A DNA stretch of 64,000 bases from Rhizobium sp. P38BS-XIX (GCF_012641435.1 NZ_JABAIJ010000001.1:1302001-1366000); one strand, 5' to 3'; positions 35,439 through 44,728 are shown, numbered from the stretch's first letter. Numbers and translations: made by a program. The notes: generated by a model not told the origin, from the sequence alone.

Positions 35439-36341
35439 TCAGGCCGCCGGATCGAAACGCTCCCAGCTGTGATCCATCTGATTGCGAAACCAGGTCATCT
35501 GCCGCTTGGCATATTGCCGCGTTGCTGCCGCTCCCGTCTCGATAACCTCATCCCGTTTCATCTCGCCGTTCAGCATGGCGGCAATCTGCGACACGCCTAT
35601 CGCCTTCATGACCGGCATTTCCGGTGGCAATTTCAGCTTGAGCAGAGATCGCACCTCGTCTTCAGCACCCATCGCCAGCATCTTTTCAAAACGCCCGTTG
35701 ATGCGCTGATGCAAAACGGTGCGGTCCGGCAGGACGACGATCTTTCGCGCTCGGTCGGGATCGATCACGACAGGTCCGGTCTTGCCCTGAAACGCGGCGA
35801 TGGACTGCCCCGTCGCCTCGATCACCTCCAGAGCGCGAACGATGCGCTGACCATCCTGCGGATTGAGACTGTCCGCAACCGAACCATCTCGCGCCGCCAA
35901 TTCGCGATGCAAATCCTCCGGGCCTTCTTCCAGGAGACGTGCCCTGAGGCGACTCCGTATTTCCGGGGGGATGGTCGGCATATCCGAAAGGCCTCCGGTC
36001 AGCGCCTTGAAGTAAAGCCCTGTTCCGCCAACGAAAACCGGCAATCGTCCGTCGTTGCGCAAACGCTCGACAAGATCGGTTGCCTCGCGCAGCCACACAC
36101 CGGTGGAGTACGCCTGGCCCGCCGGGACATGACCGTAAAGATGGTGCGCAACGCCTTCCATATCCTCGTCCGACGGCCGTGCGGTCAGCACTCGCAATGT
36201 GTCATAGACCTGCATGCTATCGGCATTGATGACGACGCCATCGTGCAAACGCGCCAACTCAACCGCCAGCGCGGACTTGCCGCTGGCGGTCGGCCCGGTT
36301 ATCAGGATCGCGTCGATATTGCTCATAAGGTTTCTGCTCAT
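35439..36341 (-). CDS. miaA: tRNA dimethylallyltransferase
   Basis: Adds the dimethylallyl group to N6 of adenosine 37 in tRNAs that read codons starting with U. 300 aa. P-loop ILITGPTASGKSALAVELA near residue 11; the family signatures INADSMQVYDTLRVLTARPS, VFVGGTGLYFKALTGGLS, and ATRQYAKRQMTWFRNQ near the end. ATG 36341 gives the N-terminus MSRNLMSNIDAILITGP; ATG 36326 is the alternative. The start overlaps the divergent serB start codon by two bases, so both promoters must lie inside the neighbouring gene. Confidence 0.96.
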   Translation of the reverse strand: MSRNLMSNIDAILITGPTASGKSALAVELARLHDGVVINADSMQVYDTLRVLTARPSDEDMEGVAHHLYGHVPAGQAYSTGVWLREATDLVERLRNDGRLPVFVGGTGLYFKALTGGLSDMPTIPPEIRSRLRARLLEEGPEDLHRELAARDGSVADSLNPQDGQRIVRALEVIEATGQSIAAFQGKTGPVVIDPDRARKIVVLPDRTVLHQRINGRFEKMLAMGAEDEVRSLLKLKLPPEMPVMKAIGVSQIAAMLNGEMKRDEVIETGAAATRQYAKRQMTWFRNQMDHSWERFDPAA

Positions 36342-37230
36342 GGCCTTCGTTGCCACGCTTATTGCCAGTCCGTCAAACCCCGTTCTTGTTCCGGCTATCG
36401 CCGAAAAGGCGGCCGAAGCCGTCAAAGCGTCCGGGCTCTACTGGCTGGCCGATGGCATTGCCTGCGACATAGCCTTGCGAGACGATACCGACCTTGAGGC
36501 CGCAGAGGCCAATATTCTTGCGGCAATCGGAAGTGAGCCGATCGATCTGGTGATCCAAAATGCCGAAACGCGACGCAAGAAACTACTGATTGCCGACATG
36601 GACTCCACCATGATCGGCCAGGAATGCATCGATGAACTGGCCGCGGAAGTCGGCTTGAAAGACAAGGTGGCCGATATTACCGCTCGCGCCATGAACGGCG
36701 AAATCGCATTCGAACCGGCCTTGCGGGAACGCGTCGCGCTATTGAAGGGGTTGCCGCTTTCGGTGGTCGATGAGGTCATTGCCAAGCGCATCACGCTGAC
36801 GCCTGGCGGCCCCGAACTGATCGCCACCATGAAGGCGAAGGGCTATTATGCGGCGCTCGTCTCTGGCGGCTTCACCGTCTTTACCAGTCGCATTGCAGCA
36901 ACACTCGGCTTCGACGAAGATCGCGCCAACATTCTGCTCGAAGAGAACGGCATTCTCACGGGTCTCGTCGAGGAACCCATTCTCGGCAAGCAGGCCAAGG
37001 TCGATGCGCTGAACGATATTGCCAAAAAGCTCGGCATCTCCACCGATGATGCCCTGGCGGTCGGCGATGGCGCCAATGACCTCGGCATGTTGCAGCTGGC
37101 TGGCTCCGGTGTAGCCTTGCATGCCAAGCCGACGGTCTCCGCACAGGCGAGGATACGCATCGACCACGGCGACCTGACTGCACTGCTCTATCTTCAGGGC
37201 TATCGCAAGACCGACTTCATCAAACCATAG
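36340..37230 (+). CDS. serB: Phosphoserine phosphatase
   Basis: Final step of serine synthesis: dephosphorylates O-phosphoserine. 296 aa. HAD-family motifs: motif I LLIADMDSTMIGQECIDELA with the nucleophilic Asp and its partner, motif II AALVSGGFTVFT, motif III/IV ALAVGDGANDLGMLQLAG. The preceding 70-odd residues form a small N-terminal domain like that of bacterial SerB proteins. ATG 36340 is supported by an AAGG 9 nt upstream. It is followed 33 nt later by two acetyltransferase genes. Confidence 0.97.
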   Translation: MAFVATLIASPSNPVLVPAIAEKAAEAVKASGLYWLADGIACDIALRDDTDLEAAEANILAAIGSEPIDLVIQNAETRRKKLLIADMDSTMIGQECIDELAAEVGLKDKVADITARAMNGEIAFEPALRERVALLKGLPLSVVDEVIAKRITLTPGGPELIATMKAKGYYAALVSGGFTVFTSRIAATLGFDEDRANILLEENGILTGLVEEPILGKQAKVDALNDIAKKLGISTDDALAVGDGANDLGMLQLAGSGVALHAKPTVSAQARIRIDHGDLTALLYLQGYRKTDFIKP

Positions 37231-37263
37231 GACCGGCAAATACTGTCGATATCGGGGCCATAG

Positions 37264-37827
37264 ATGATCATTACGGAAACTGAAAGGCTCATCCTGCGCA
37301 ACTGGCGCGAAACAGACCGAGATCTGGCCTACGAGATCAATTCCGACGACGCCGTCATGGAGTTCTTTCCCTTCCGTCGCAACCGCGCGGAAGCGGATGC
37401 TTTCTATGATCGCGTCCATACGATGATTTCCGAAACCGGCCTTGGTCTTTACCTGTTGGAACTCAAGGACAGTGGCGAGCCAATCGGCTATTGCGGCCTG
37501 ATGCCGACAAATCATCTCGAGCCGTTCATTCCGGCCGGAACGGTTGAAATCGGCTGGCGACTGGTTAGACGGCAATGGGGAAAAGGCCTCGTGACGGAAG
37601 CCGCAACGGCCTTGCTGTCTCATGGGTTCGAAACGCTCAGACTGGACGAAATCATATCCTTTGCCGTGCGTGACAATGTGCGATCGACGGCGGTCATGGA
37701 GCGGATTGGCATGCATCGGGTCATCGGTGGCGATTTCGACCACCCTAGTGTTCCGAATAGCCATCCCCATCTGAAACCGCATGTTCTCTATCGCCTGACG
37801 GCGGCAGACTGGCGTAACGGGCGGTGA
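37264..37827 (+). CDS. GNAT family N-acetyltransferase (RimJ/RimL-like), first of a tandem pair
   Basis: 187 aa. Starts as ETERLILRNWRETDRDLAYEINSDDAVMEFFPF; acetyl-CoA-binding region is GTVEIGWRLVRRQWGKGLVTEAATALLSHGFETLRLDEIISFAVRDNVRSTAVMERIGMHR, listed here only for its family landmarks (WGKGLVTEA and NVRSTAVMERIGM). It is close in length and sequence to the next gene, with which it overlaps by GTGA, so the two arose by tandem duplication. Likely acetylates a protein N-terminus or small amine; substrate unknown. Confidence 0.9.
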   Translation: MIITETERLILRNWRETDRDLAYEINSDDAVMEFFPFRRNRAEADAFYDRVHTMISETGLGLYLLELKDSGEPIGYCGLMPTNHLEPFIPAGTVEIGWRLVRRQWGKGLVTEAATALLSHGFETLRLDEIISFAVRDNVRSTAVMERIGMHRVIGGDFDHPSVPNSHPHLKPHVLYRLTAADWRNGR

Positions 37828-38402
37828 TTCCAATAGAAACATCCCGGCTGCTATTGCGGCCGTGCCGGGATGAGGATCACGATCTGTTTTACGAACTCAG
37901 TTCCGATCCCGCCGTTCTCGAGTTCTTTCCCTTTCGGCGCAGCCGCGAAGACGCCGATGCGGTCTTCTCCATGATCCTTGCAGCTCTGCCGGAGCCTGGC
38001 TTCGAGCTTCTGGTGATGGTCTTGAAGCAAAGCGGCAAAGCGATCGGCCTGTGCGGTCTCTCCAGACCACAACTTGAGCCCCATCTACCTGGCGACGCCG
38101 TGGAAATCGGCTGGCGGATTTCAGCACGTCATTGGCGCAACGGCTATGCCACCGAAGCCAGCGCGGCGCTTTTGAGCCACGCATTCGAACTATTGGAAAT
38201 TGCTGAGATATTTTCGATCGCTGTCCACGACAATCGAAACGCTCTGGCCGTCATGCGGAAATTAGGCCTGCGCCCTGATCCAGCCAGAGATTTTGACCAT
38301 CCGCACATTCCCGATACGCATCCGCATTTGAAACGTCACGTCGTCTACCGCCTGAGCGCCGCCGACTGGCGGTCGCTGCAGGCAGGTCGAGAGACAGGCT
38401 GA
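37824..38402 (+). CDS. GNAT family N-acetyltransferase, second of a tandem pair
   Basis: 192 aa, beginning with GTG 37824 inside the stop of the previous gene (GTGA), so translation is coupled. Same domain layout as its neighbour: ETSRLLLRPCRDEDHDLFYELSSDPAVLEFFPF, the GWRISARHWRNGYATEASAALLSHAF acetyl-CoA loop, NRNALAVMRKLGL, and the common end HPHLKRHVVYRLSAADWR. The shared C-terminal motif HPHLKxHVxYRL in both suggests a conserved partner-binding part. The loop has RNGYAT in place of GKGLVT, so the cofactor site differs slightly. Confidence 0.9.
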   Translation: MIPIETSRLLLRPCRDEDHDLFYELSSDPAVLEFFPFRRSREDADAVFSMILAALPEPGFELLVMVLKQSGKAIGLCGLSRPQLEPHLPGDAVEIGWRISARHWRNGYATEASAALLSHAFELLEIAEIFSIAVHDNRNALAVMRKLGLRPDPARDFDHPHIPDTHPHLKRHVVYRLSAADWRSLQAGRETG

Positions 38403-38403
38403 G

Positions 38404-40116
38404 CTATTCCAGCGGGACGGCGATGAAGCGCAAGTCACCATTCGGAGACGCGATCATCATCTGCGCATTGCGGCGCCCTTCCCGCTTCAGCGATGACACC
38501 TTGTCCGAGGCGGCACTGGGCGTCTGGACGAATTCCTGCGCGACTTCCACGACGACGTCGCCGGGCTTCAAGCCCTTTTCGGCAGCCGCGGATCCCGGCG
38601 CAACCTCGGTGATGACAACACCGTCCACGCTGTCGGCAATCCCGAAGCTCTTGCGGTTTTCGGCACTCAAGGTTGCCAGCTTCATGCCAAGCACCGCCGA
38701 ATTTGTCTGAGCTGGCGGCTCTGCCTGCGGCGATTGCTGCTGGCTGTCGCCCTGATCCTGGCCATCCATGCCGTCGTCATCACCATCGTCTCCCTGATCG
38801 GGATTGATGACGCCGCCATTGTCGCCCTTGTCATTCGGTGCAAGCTGCGGTTTCTTGCCCTTATCGGTGTTTGCCGCTGCCTGGTCGCTATCTTCCAACC
38901 GACCGAGCGTGACCTTGACCGTCTGCTCCTTGCCGTCACGGAAGACGACGACATCGACTTCCTTGCCGACCGGGCTCTCGGCAACGACGCGCGACAGATC
39001 ACGCATCTCCTCGACATCCTTGCCATCGAATTTCAGGATGACATCGCCCGCCTTGATCGAGCCGTTGTCGACGGGACCACCCTTGATCACGCCCGCCACG
39101 AGCGCACCCTTGGCGCTGCCAAGTCCCAGGCTGTTGGCGACATCATCCGTAACGGGCTGTATGCGCACGCCGAGCCAGCCACGGCGAGTCTCGCCGAAAT
39201 CCCTGAGCTGATTGACGACGCCTTCCGCCAGCTCAGACGGCACGGCAAAGCCGATGCCGATGGAGCCGCCGCTCGGGGAAATGATGGCGGTATTGATGCC
39301 GATCACCTCGCCCTTCATGTTGAACAGCGGGCCGCCGGAATTGCCCTTGTTGATGGCCGCGTCGGTTTGGATGAAATTGTCATAAGGGCCGGCATTGATG
39401 TTACGGCCACGTGCCGAGACAATGCCGATCGTCACCGAACCGCCGAGGCCGAAGGGATTACCGATGGCCATCACCCAATCGCCGATGCGCATCTTGGACG
39501 AATCGCCAAACTTCACGGCCGTGAGCGGACGCTTCGGCTCCACCTTGAGTACGGAAAGGTCGGTCTTCGTGTCGGTGCCGATCAGCTTCGCCTTCAGCTT
39601 GGTGCCGTTGGGGAAGATCGCTTCGATATCGTCGGCGCCTTCGATAACGTGGTTGTTGGTAACGATGTAACCGGAGGGATCGATAACGAAACCGGAACCG
39701 AGGGAGCTTACCTTCCGGTTGCTGTCGTCATTATCGCGGTTCTTGAAAAAGTCGTTGAAGAAATCCTGAAACGGCGAGTTGTCCGGAACCTTCGGTGTGG
39801 CCGGTCCATCGCCCTCATCCTTCACCTTTTGCGACGTCGAAATATTGACCACGGCATCGAGCAGACCCGAAGCCAGATCCGCCACGGATGCGGGGCCAGC
39901 ATTCATCGCCGGATTCATCGTCATCGTCGGTGTGTTTGCCGGTGGTGTCTGGCTGTTGTTGGTGGCTGGCGGCGTCTGCGCGCCGGCTGCGGCACCGCTA
40001 TTCTGCGCCTGAGCGAAAGCCTGTTCCGCGCCGCCCACAACTGGACCTGCAATCAACGCTATGCTGGCCAGCAAAGCAAACGAACGTCTGAAAGGCAGGC
40101 GATTGGTCGAAGCCAT
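38404..40116 (-). CDS. degP: DegP/HtrA-family periplasmic serine protease
   Basis: Periplasmic chaperone-protease that degrades misfolded envelope proteins. 570 aa with signal peptide (FALLASIALIAGPVVGGAEQAFA). The catalytic triad is His156 (VTNNHVIEG), Asp186 (KTDLSVLKV) and Ser260 (NKGNSGGPLF). Two PDZ domains follow: LGVRIQPVTDDVANSLGLGSAKGALVAGV near 320 and a second near 480 (VLGMKLATLSAENRKSFGIADSVDGVVITEVAPGSAAAEKGLKPGD). A Q/D/G-rich linker separates them. It lies 191 nt downstream of hflC on the same strand; the hflK-hflC-degP order is conserved in Rhizobiales. Confidence 0.96.
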   Translation of the reverse strand: MASTNRLPFRRSFALLASIALIAGPVVGGAEQAFAQAQNSGAAAGAQTPPATNNSQTPPANTPTMTMNPAMNAGPASVADLASGLLDAVVNISTSQKVKDEGDGPATPKVPDNSPFQDFFNDFFKNRDNDDSNRKVSSLGSGFVIDPSGYIVTNNHVIEGADDIEAIFPNGTKLKAKLIGTDTKTDLSVLKVEPKRPLTAVKFGDSSKMRIGDWVMAIGNPFGLGGSVTIGIVSARGRNINAGPYDNFIQTDAAINKGNSGGPLFNMKGEVIGINTAIISPSGGSIGIGFAVPSELAEGVVNQLRDFGETRRGWLGVRIQPVTDDVANSLGLGSAKGALVAGVIKGGPVDNGSIKAGDVILKFDGKDVEEMRDLSRVVAESPVGKEVDVVVFRDGKEQTVKVTLGRLEDSDQAAANTDKGKKPQLAPNDKGDNGGVINPDQGDDGDDDGMDGQDQGDSQQQSPQAEPPAQTNSAVLGMKLATLSAENRKSFGIADSVDGVVITEVAPGSAAAEKGLKPGDVVVEVAQEFVQTPSAASDKVSSLKREGRRNAQMMIASPNGDLRFIAVPLE

Positions 40117-40263
40117 CAGGCATCCTCATTGAAAAAGGGAAATCTTGTATAAGCATCAACATAAGGCGGAATGATGAAGCGTGAAATCACCTTTTTGCGA
40201 TATCCCCGAACCTCCATTCCACCCATGGTTCTATGGTAGAGCCGACATCGCTTAAGACAAGGA

Positions 40264-40287
40264 AAGGGCCGCCGTTAGGCAGCCCTT
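40264..40287 (-). terminator. Hairpin after hflC
   Basis: Ten-bp stem (AAGGGCTGCC / GGCGGCCCTT with one wobble pair on the minus strand, 4-nt loop), 20 bases after the hflC stop. Followed by a moderately T-rich stretch, so termination may be partial and degP may be partly read through. Confidence 0.5.
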
Positions 40288-40307
40288 CAAGTGTTTCAGA
40301 AGACGTG

Positions 40308-41246
40308 TCAGTTGCCTGACGGCGCCGGATTGGCGAGTGCCGGGGTGCTCGTATCGGGAGCGGCGCCGGCCGGATTGTCGAAGAACTTGAAGAAGTCCGA
40401 CTTGTTCGGCGGCAGCACGAGCGTCTTTCCGCCCGAGCCAAGCGCCTTGTTATAGGCGGCCATCGAACGATAGAACTCGTAGAAGTTCGGATCGCGCTTG
40501 GAAGCGTCGGCAAAGATGGCATTCCGCTGGGCTTCGCCTTCGCCACGCAGCACTTCCGAGTCCTTACGCGCATCCGCGACGATCTCGACCACCTGACGAT
40601 CCGCAATTGCGCGGCGACGCTGACCTTCTTCGTTACCACGCGCGCGGATCAGTTCTGCTTCCGCCAGACGCTCGGCCTTCATGCGGTCGTAGGTCTGCTG
40701 CGACACTTCCTGGGTCAGGTCGGTGCGGCGGATGCGGACATCCTCGATATTGAGGCCGAGTGATTCCGCATCGCGATGCAGATCGTCACGTACTTCGGTC
40801 ATCATCGACGCACGTTCGTTCGAAAGCGCTGCTTCGAAGTTTCGCAGACCGTAGACACGACGCAGGGCAGCATCGAGGCGGGTTCTCAGGCGCGATTCCG
40901 CTGCGTCGCGATCGCCCGATACAGTCTCGCGGAACTTGCGAGCATCCTTGATCTTGTAGACCACGAAGGCATCGACTTCATAGAACTTGCCGCCCGAAAC
41001 CTGGACGCGGATGTTGTCCAGATCGAAGCGAAGTTCCTGCCGCTGAATATACTGGACGCGATCGGCATCCATGAAGGCAAATGGCAGCTTGAAGTAAAGG
41101 CCCGGCTCCGTCTTGACGGCGCGGATCTGGCCGAAGCGCAGGACGATCGCCTGCTCCTTGGCATTCACCACGAAGACCGACGAGTAGATCAGCAGCAGCA
41201 CGACCGCAAATGCGATAAGAATGGCTGGCAAACGGCTGGACGTCAT
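40308..41246 (-). CDS. hflC: Protease modulator HflC
   Basis: 312 aa partner of HflK that forms a ring around the membrane protease FtsH and modulates its access to substrates. N-terminal transmembrane anchor (LPAILIAFAVVLLLIYSSVFVVNA), then the SPFH/stomatin domain (EQAIVLRFGQIRAV ... DNIRVQVSGGKFYEVDAFVVYKI) and a coiled, Ala/Glu/Arg-rich helical region (QTYDRMKAERLAEAELIRARGNEEGQRRRAIADRQ). Its start codon overlaps the hflK stop by one base (TAATG), showing translational coupling. Confidence 0.97.
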   Translation of the reverse strand: MTSSRLPAILIAFAVVLLLIYSSVFVVNAKEQAIVLRFGQIRAVKTEPGLYFKLPFAFMDADRVQYIQRQELRFDLDNIRVQVSGGKFYEVDAFVVYKIKDARKFRETVSGDRDAAESRLRTRLDAALRRVYGLRNFEAALSNERASMMTEVRDDLHRDAESLGLNIEDVRIRRTDLTQEVSQQTYDRMKAERLAEAELIRARGNEEGQRRRAIADRQVVEIVADARKDSEVLRGEGEAQRNAIFADASKRDPNFYEFYRSMAAYNKALGSGGKTLVLPPNKSDFFKFFDNPAGAAPDTSTPALANPAPSGN

Positions 41247-42370
41247 TATTTGGCCTCCGGCTGAGTTGCTGTCGTGGGCTTGGTCGCCTGCGTCGCGGAC
41301 TGTTTGCCCACTTCGTTCAGAGGCAGGTAAGGAACGACACCCTGCTTGTCGTCGATGATGACGCTGTTGGAATTGCCGATAACGGCCTCCATGGTTTCAA
41401 GGAACAACCGCTTGCGGGTGACCTCAGGTGCCTTGGCGTATTCGTTGTAGATCGAGATGAAACGCTGCGCTTCACCCTGCGCTTCCTTGACGACACGGTC
41501 CTTATAGGCCGCGGCTTCTTCACGGATCTGCGCAGCGCGGCCGCGAGCCTGACCAAGCTGCTGGTTGGCGTACTGATTGGCCTCTTCGACCTGCTGATCT
41601 TCGTTCTGTTCGGCACGCTGAACTTCATCGAAGGCATCGGCCACTTCGCGTGGCGGTGAGACATCCTCGATCGGCACGGCATTGATGGAGATGCCTGTGG
41701 CATAACGATCAATCGTGTCCTGGATAATGTTTCTGACCTCGGTCGCGATTTCCTGACGCTTGTCGCGGTAAACGTCCTGAGCCGGACGACGGCCGACGAC
41801 CTCACGCATCGCGCTTTCCGCAACCTGCTGCAAAGTCTCGTCGGGGGTCTCGAGATTGAACAGATAGGATTGCGGATTGGTCACGGTGTAGAGCACCGAG
41901 AACTGCACGTTGACGATGTTCTGATCGCCCGTCAGCATCAAGCCGCTGGTGGAACCGGCGCTGGAACGGCTGCCGATATTGCGCTGCTGCTCGGTAACCT
42001 TGACGAACTCGACACGATCGACCGGCCAGAAATGGAAGTGAAGACCCGGCATCGAGACTTCTTCGCGCGGCTTGCCGAAACGAAGTTCGACGCCACGCTC
42101 GTCCGGCTGCACGGTATAGATGCACTGGATCAGCCAGAAGACGGCGATCACTGCGATGATGATGAGTACGACGCCTGCATTGAAGCCGCCGGGCACGAAA
42201 CCTTTCAATCGGTCCTGACCGCGGCGAATTATATCTTCAAGGTCCGGAGGTCCTCCATTGCCGCCACCGCGCGGCCGGTTTGGTCCTTGCCCCCAAGGCC
42301 CCTGATTATTTCCGCCGCCACCGCCGCCCCATGGGCCGCCGCCGCCGCCATTCTGATTGCTCCAAGGCAT
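41246..42370 (-). CDS. hflK: Protease modulator HflK
   Basis: 374 aa. N-terminal Gly/Asn/Pro-rich stretch (QNGGGGGPWGGGGGGNNQGP), one transmembrane segment near residue 60 (GVVLIIIAVIAVFWLIQCIY), then an SPFH domain (QPDERGVELRFGKPREE) and a long helical part rich in Gln/Glu/Ala. Works with HflC as an FtsH-regulating complex with its large domain in the periplasm. ATG 42370 (MPWSNQN) is preferred over an earlier TTG, with AGAGG upstream. First gene of the hflK-hflC unit. Confidence 0.96.
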   Translation of the reverse strand: MPWSNQNGGGGGPWGGGGGGNNQGPWGQGPNRPRGGGNGGPPDLEDIIRRGQDRLKGFVPGGFNAGVVLIIIAVIAVFWLIQCIYTVQPDERGVELRFGKPREEVSMPGLHFHFWPVDRVEFVKVTEQQRNIGSRSSAGSTSGLMLTGDQNIVNVQFSVLYTVTNPQSYLFNLETPDETLQQVAESAMREVVGRRPAQDVYRDKRQEIATEVRNIIQDTIDRYATGISINAVPIEDVSPPREVADAFDEVQRAEQNEDQQVEEANQYANQQLGQARGRAAQIREEAAAYKDRVVKEAQGEAQRFISIYNEYAKAPEVTRKRLFLETMEAVIGNSNSVIIDDKQGVVPYLPLNEVGKQSATQATKPTTATQPEAK

Positions 42371-42546
42371 CAAAACCTCTTTGTTTGTTGACTCCCGAAA
42401 TCGCGCCGAGCGGTTGGAATTCTTGGCTCGAGATCCCCACGCGGCAGCGATTGCTTCCCGTTATAGGTATCGAAGCACCTGCTTTCAACGAGACTTGAGG
42501 AAGTTCGTCGGATTCACTGGAAAATATTTGATTTTCGCGGCCGGCT

Positions 42547-43065
42547 TCACGCCCGCCGTCGGTTGTAAATGACAAACCGCGTCGGATAAGTATCCTTCTC
42601 GCCAGCCGGTACGGCAAGCTCGCTTTCCTCGGTCCATAGGCCGGGATCGATCGTGGGAAAGGACGTATCGCCCTCTATATCGGCTTCGACATGGGTGATC
42701 AGCAGTCTGTCCGCCAGGGCAATTGCCTGCCGATAGATTTCGCCGCCGCCGAGAATACACAGTTCGTCGCTGCCGCTTTCCACCGCAAGACGTGACGCCA
42801 AATCGAGCGCCGCATCGAGGGAATGCGCCACCGTGACGCCCTCGGGCGCAAAATTTTCGTCACGGGTGATGATCACGTTCGGCCGGCCGGGAAGCGGCCT
42901 TCCGATGGACTGAAACGTCTTCCTGCCCATGACCACAGGCTTGCCGAGCGTCATTGCCTTGAAACGCTTGAGGTCAGAGGACAAACGCCAGGGCATGTCG
43001 CCGTCACGCCCGATAATCCCGTTCCGCGAGACGGCGACAACGATGGTTTTGAGCGGTTGGGTCAT
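42547..43065 (-). CDS. folA: Dihydrofolate reductase
   Basis: 172 aa. Reduces dihydrofolate to tetrahydrofolate with NADPH; target of trimethoprim. Folate/NADPH motifs are VVAVSRNGIIGRDGDMPWRLSSDLKRFKAMTLGKPVVMGRKTFQSIGRPLPGRPNVIITRDE (landmarks: IGRDGDMPW, MGRKTFQSIGRPLPGR), and the C-terminal GGGEIYRQAIALADRLLITHV. The catalytic acid is the Asp of SSDLKRF. The thyA gene, which makes the dihydrofolate, is on the same strand 2.6 kb upstream, with the XRE-cupin and dehydrogenase genes between them. Gap to hflK (42371-42546) has no gene. Confidence 0.97.
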   Translation of the reverse strand: MTQPLKTIVVAVSRNGIIGRDGDMPWRLSSDLKRFKAMTLGKPVVMGRKTFQSIGRPLPGRPNVIITRDENFAPEGVTVAHSLDAALDLASRLAVESGSDELCILGGGEIYRQAIALADRLLITHVEADIEGDTSFPTIDPGLWTEESELAVPAGEKDTYPTRFVIYNRRRA

Positions 43066-43169
43066 GCGTCTACCTCGATAACAATCGCCGCTTCAGGAAC
43101 GAATCGACTTTTCCACTGCGCGCATGATAGACGCGGCGATGGATGAAAAGCATCTGTTTGATCGCGCGA

Positions 43170-44012
43170 TCAGCGACCGCCATTGAGCGTGTCGAGTTGA
43201 CCTGCCAGAGCGCCGCCGCTCTCTCTATCCATGGCCATCTTCCGATAGAGGCCGGCCATGCCCTTGAAGATCAATGCGGCGGGGTCGTCTTCACCAAGGA
43301 AATCGGCGATTTCCTCCATTTCGGCAACCCAGCGATAGGCCTTGGGATACATATCCGGAATTCCCTTGACCAACTTGGCATCCAGATCCGGCAGGCTTTC
43401 CTGAAGTTCGCGCTTCAGGGCTTCATCCGCCCCCGAGCAGATGGCGGCAAGCAGCATTGCCGTTCCAAGACCCGTCACACCCTTGTTGATGCCGGCGTAG
43501 CACATCTTCAGCGCCGATGCCGCGCCCAGCGGACCGTCGATACGGCGCACCTGAAGTCCGCGTTCCGAAAGGATGGCGGTGATATCCGCATCGTCGCCGC
43601 AGACATAGAGCTTCGGGCCCTTTCCCCCGGATTTCGGCGGACCGCCGATGATGGATCCATCCAGCACGATGCCACAATCATGGCCGAAAATTGCCGCGAC
43701 CTGCGTCATCGTCTGCGGCGAGATTGCATTGCAATCCATGAACGTCGCCTTGGAGCCGCACCGGCGCATCGCGCCTGCGACCGCCTCGGCCACATCCACG
43801 GCATGCGCGGGCGGCACGATGGATAAGATGAGATCCGTTGCAGCGAGTCTATCCAACTCGACCGGCTGCATGCCCGCCGATTTGGCCCGCTCGACGGTCT
43901 CAGCCGAGCGCCCCTCAAGGTAGGTCAGCACTTTCGCGCCGTTTTCGACTAGGCGTCCCGCAATCGCACTCCCCATTGCGCCGGCTCCGATGACTGCAAT
44001 CTCCAAGGCCAC
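43170..44012 (-). CDS. NAD(P)-dependent dehydrogenase of the beta-hydroxyacid family with DUF1932 domain
   Basis: 280 aa. Rossmann motif IAVIGAGAMGSAIAGRLVENGAKVLTYL near residue 5, substrate-binding DGSIIGGPPKSGGKGPKLYVCG, and the catalytic-lysine segment SALKMCYAGINKGV; the C-terminal half is the DUF1932 helical domain. Related to 3-hydroxyisobutyrate/6-phosphogluconate dehydrogenases, including enzymes whose substrate is not known. Possible starts are GTG 44012 and TTG 44006 (GGGAG 7 nt before the TTG). It follows the XRE-cupin regulator gene on the same strand. Confidence 0.88.
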   Translation of the reverse strand: MALEIAVIGAGAMGSAIAGRLVENGAKVLTYLEGRSAETVERAKSAGMQPVELDRLAATDLILSIVPPAHAVDVAEAVAGAMRRCGSKATFMDCNAISPQTMTQVAAIFGHDCGIVLDGSIIGGPPKSGGKGPKLYVCGDDADITAILSERGLQVRRIDGPLGAASALKMCYAGINKGVTGLGTAMLLAAICSGADEALKRELQESLPDLDAKLVKGIPDMYPKAYRWVAEMEEIADFLGEDDPAALIFKGMAGLYRKMAMDRESGGALAGQLDTLNGGR

Positions 44013-44161
44013 TCTCCCTTCCTCTCAGCAAAGCCAACACCATAGTCCCTTGCCGGCTGGGCGACGAGCGAAATGCCTCGCAGTCACGATAAGTTTGACT
44101 GGTGTTGGCGGGAGCTAAATTCGCCCGCCCCGAGGCAGTCGCAAAAGAAACGGAGGTCGCA

Positions 44162-44728
44162 TCAAACGTTGCGAAGAACGAGAACCGCATAGATGCAGCG
44201 CCTGTCGCTCTCGTTCCTGAAGACACAATTCGTCGGAGGTCCGAGCTCGAGACAATCACCGGCCGACATTCTGTGGCTGGTATCGCCTTCCAGAAAGGTA
44301 AGCTCGCCCTCCAGCACCCATATGAGCTGCCGCATGAAGGCGTAGGCCGATGCCGGCATGGGTACTTCCGCCCCCACAGGCAATTCTATACGCACGAGAT
44401 CCAGCGGCAGATCGGACTTGGGCGAAACATGCCGTCGCTCGTAACCGGTTTGCGGATCGACCCAGACCGGCTGATCCGCCATTTTCAGGAAACGTCCCTG
44501 CTGCATCTCCGCACGCGCCATCAAGGTCGACATGCTCAAGCTGAAAGCTCCGGACAGCTTACCCAACAGCGTCGCCGTCGGACTGCTCTCGCCACGCTCG
44601 ATCTTGTGGATCATGGCGCGGGAAACAGCGGACCTCTCCGCCAGCTCGGTCAACGACCAGCCGCGGCTTTCTCGTTCGATGCGAATACGGGCGCCGATGC
44701 GGCTATCGATATCATAAATCTGGGACAT
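44162..44728 (-). CDS. XRE family transcriptional regulator with cupin domain
   Basis: 188 aa. N-terminal HTH_3 (IGARIRIERESRGWSLTELAERSAVSRAMIHKIERGESSPTATLLGKLSGAFSLSMSTLM), then a cupin_2 sensor (LPVGAEVPMPASAYAFMRQLIWVLEGELTFLEGDTSHRMSAGDCLELGPPTNCVFRN). Proteins of this type bind a small ligand and repress adjacent genes. It is divergent from a GNAT acetyltransferase gene, and the intergenic region carries two copies of TATAGTGGACA, the probable operator. The dehydrogenase gene follows 149 nt downstream. Confidence 0.93.
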   Translation of the reverse strand: MSQIYDIDSRIGARIRIERESRGWSLTELAERSAVSRAMIHKIERGESSPTATLLGKLSGAFSLSMSTLMARAEMQQGRFLKMADQPVWVDPQTGYERRHVSPKSDLPLDLVRIELPVGAEVPMPASAYAFMRQLIWVLEGELTFLEGDTSHRMSAGDCLELGPPTNCVFRNESDRRCIYAVLVLRNV

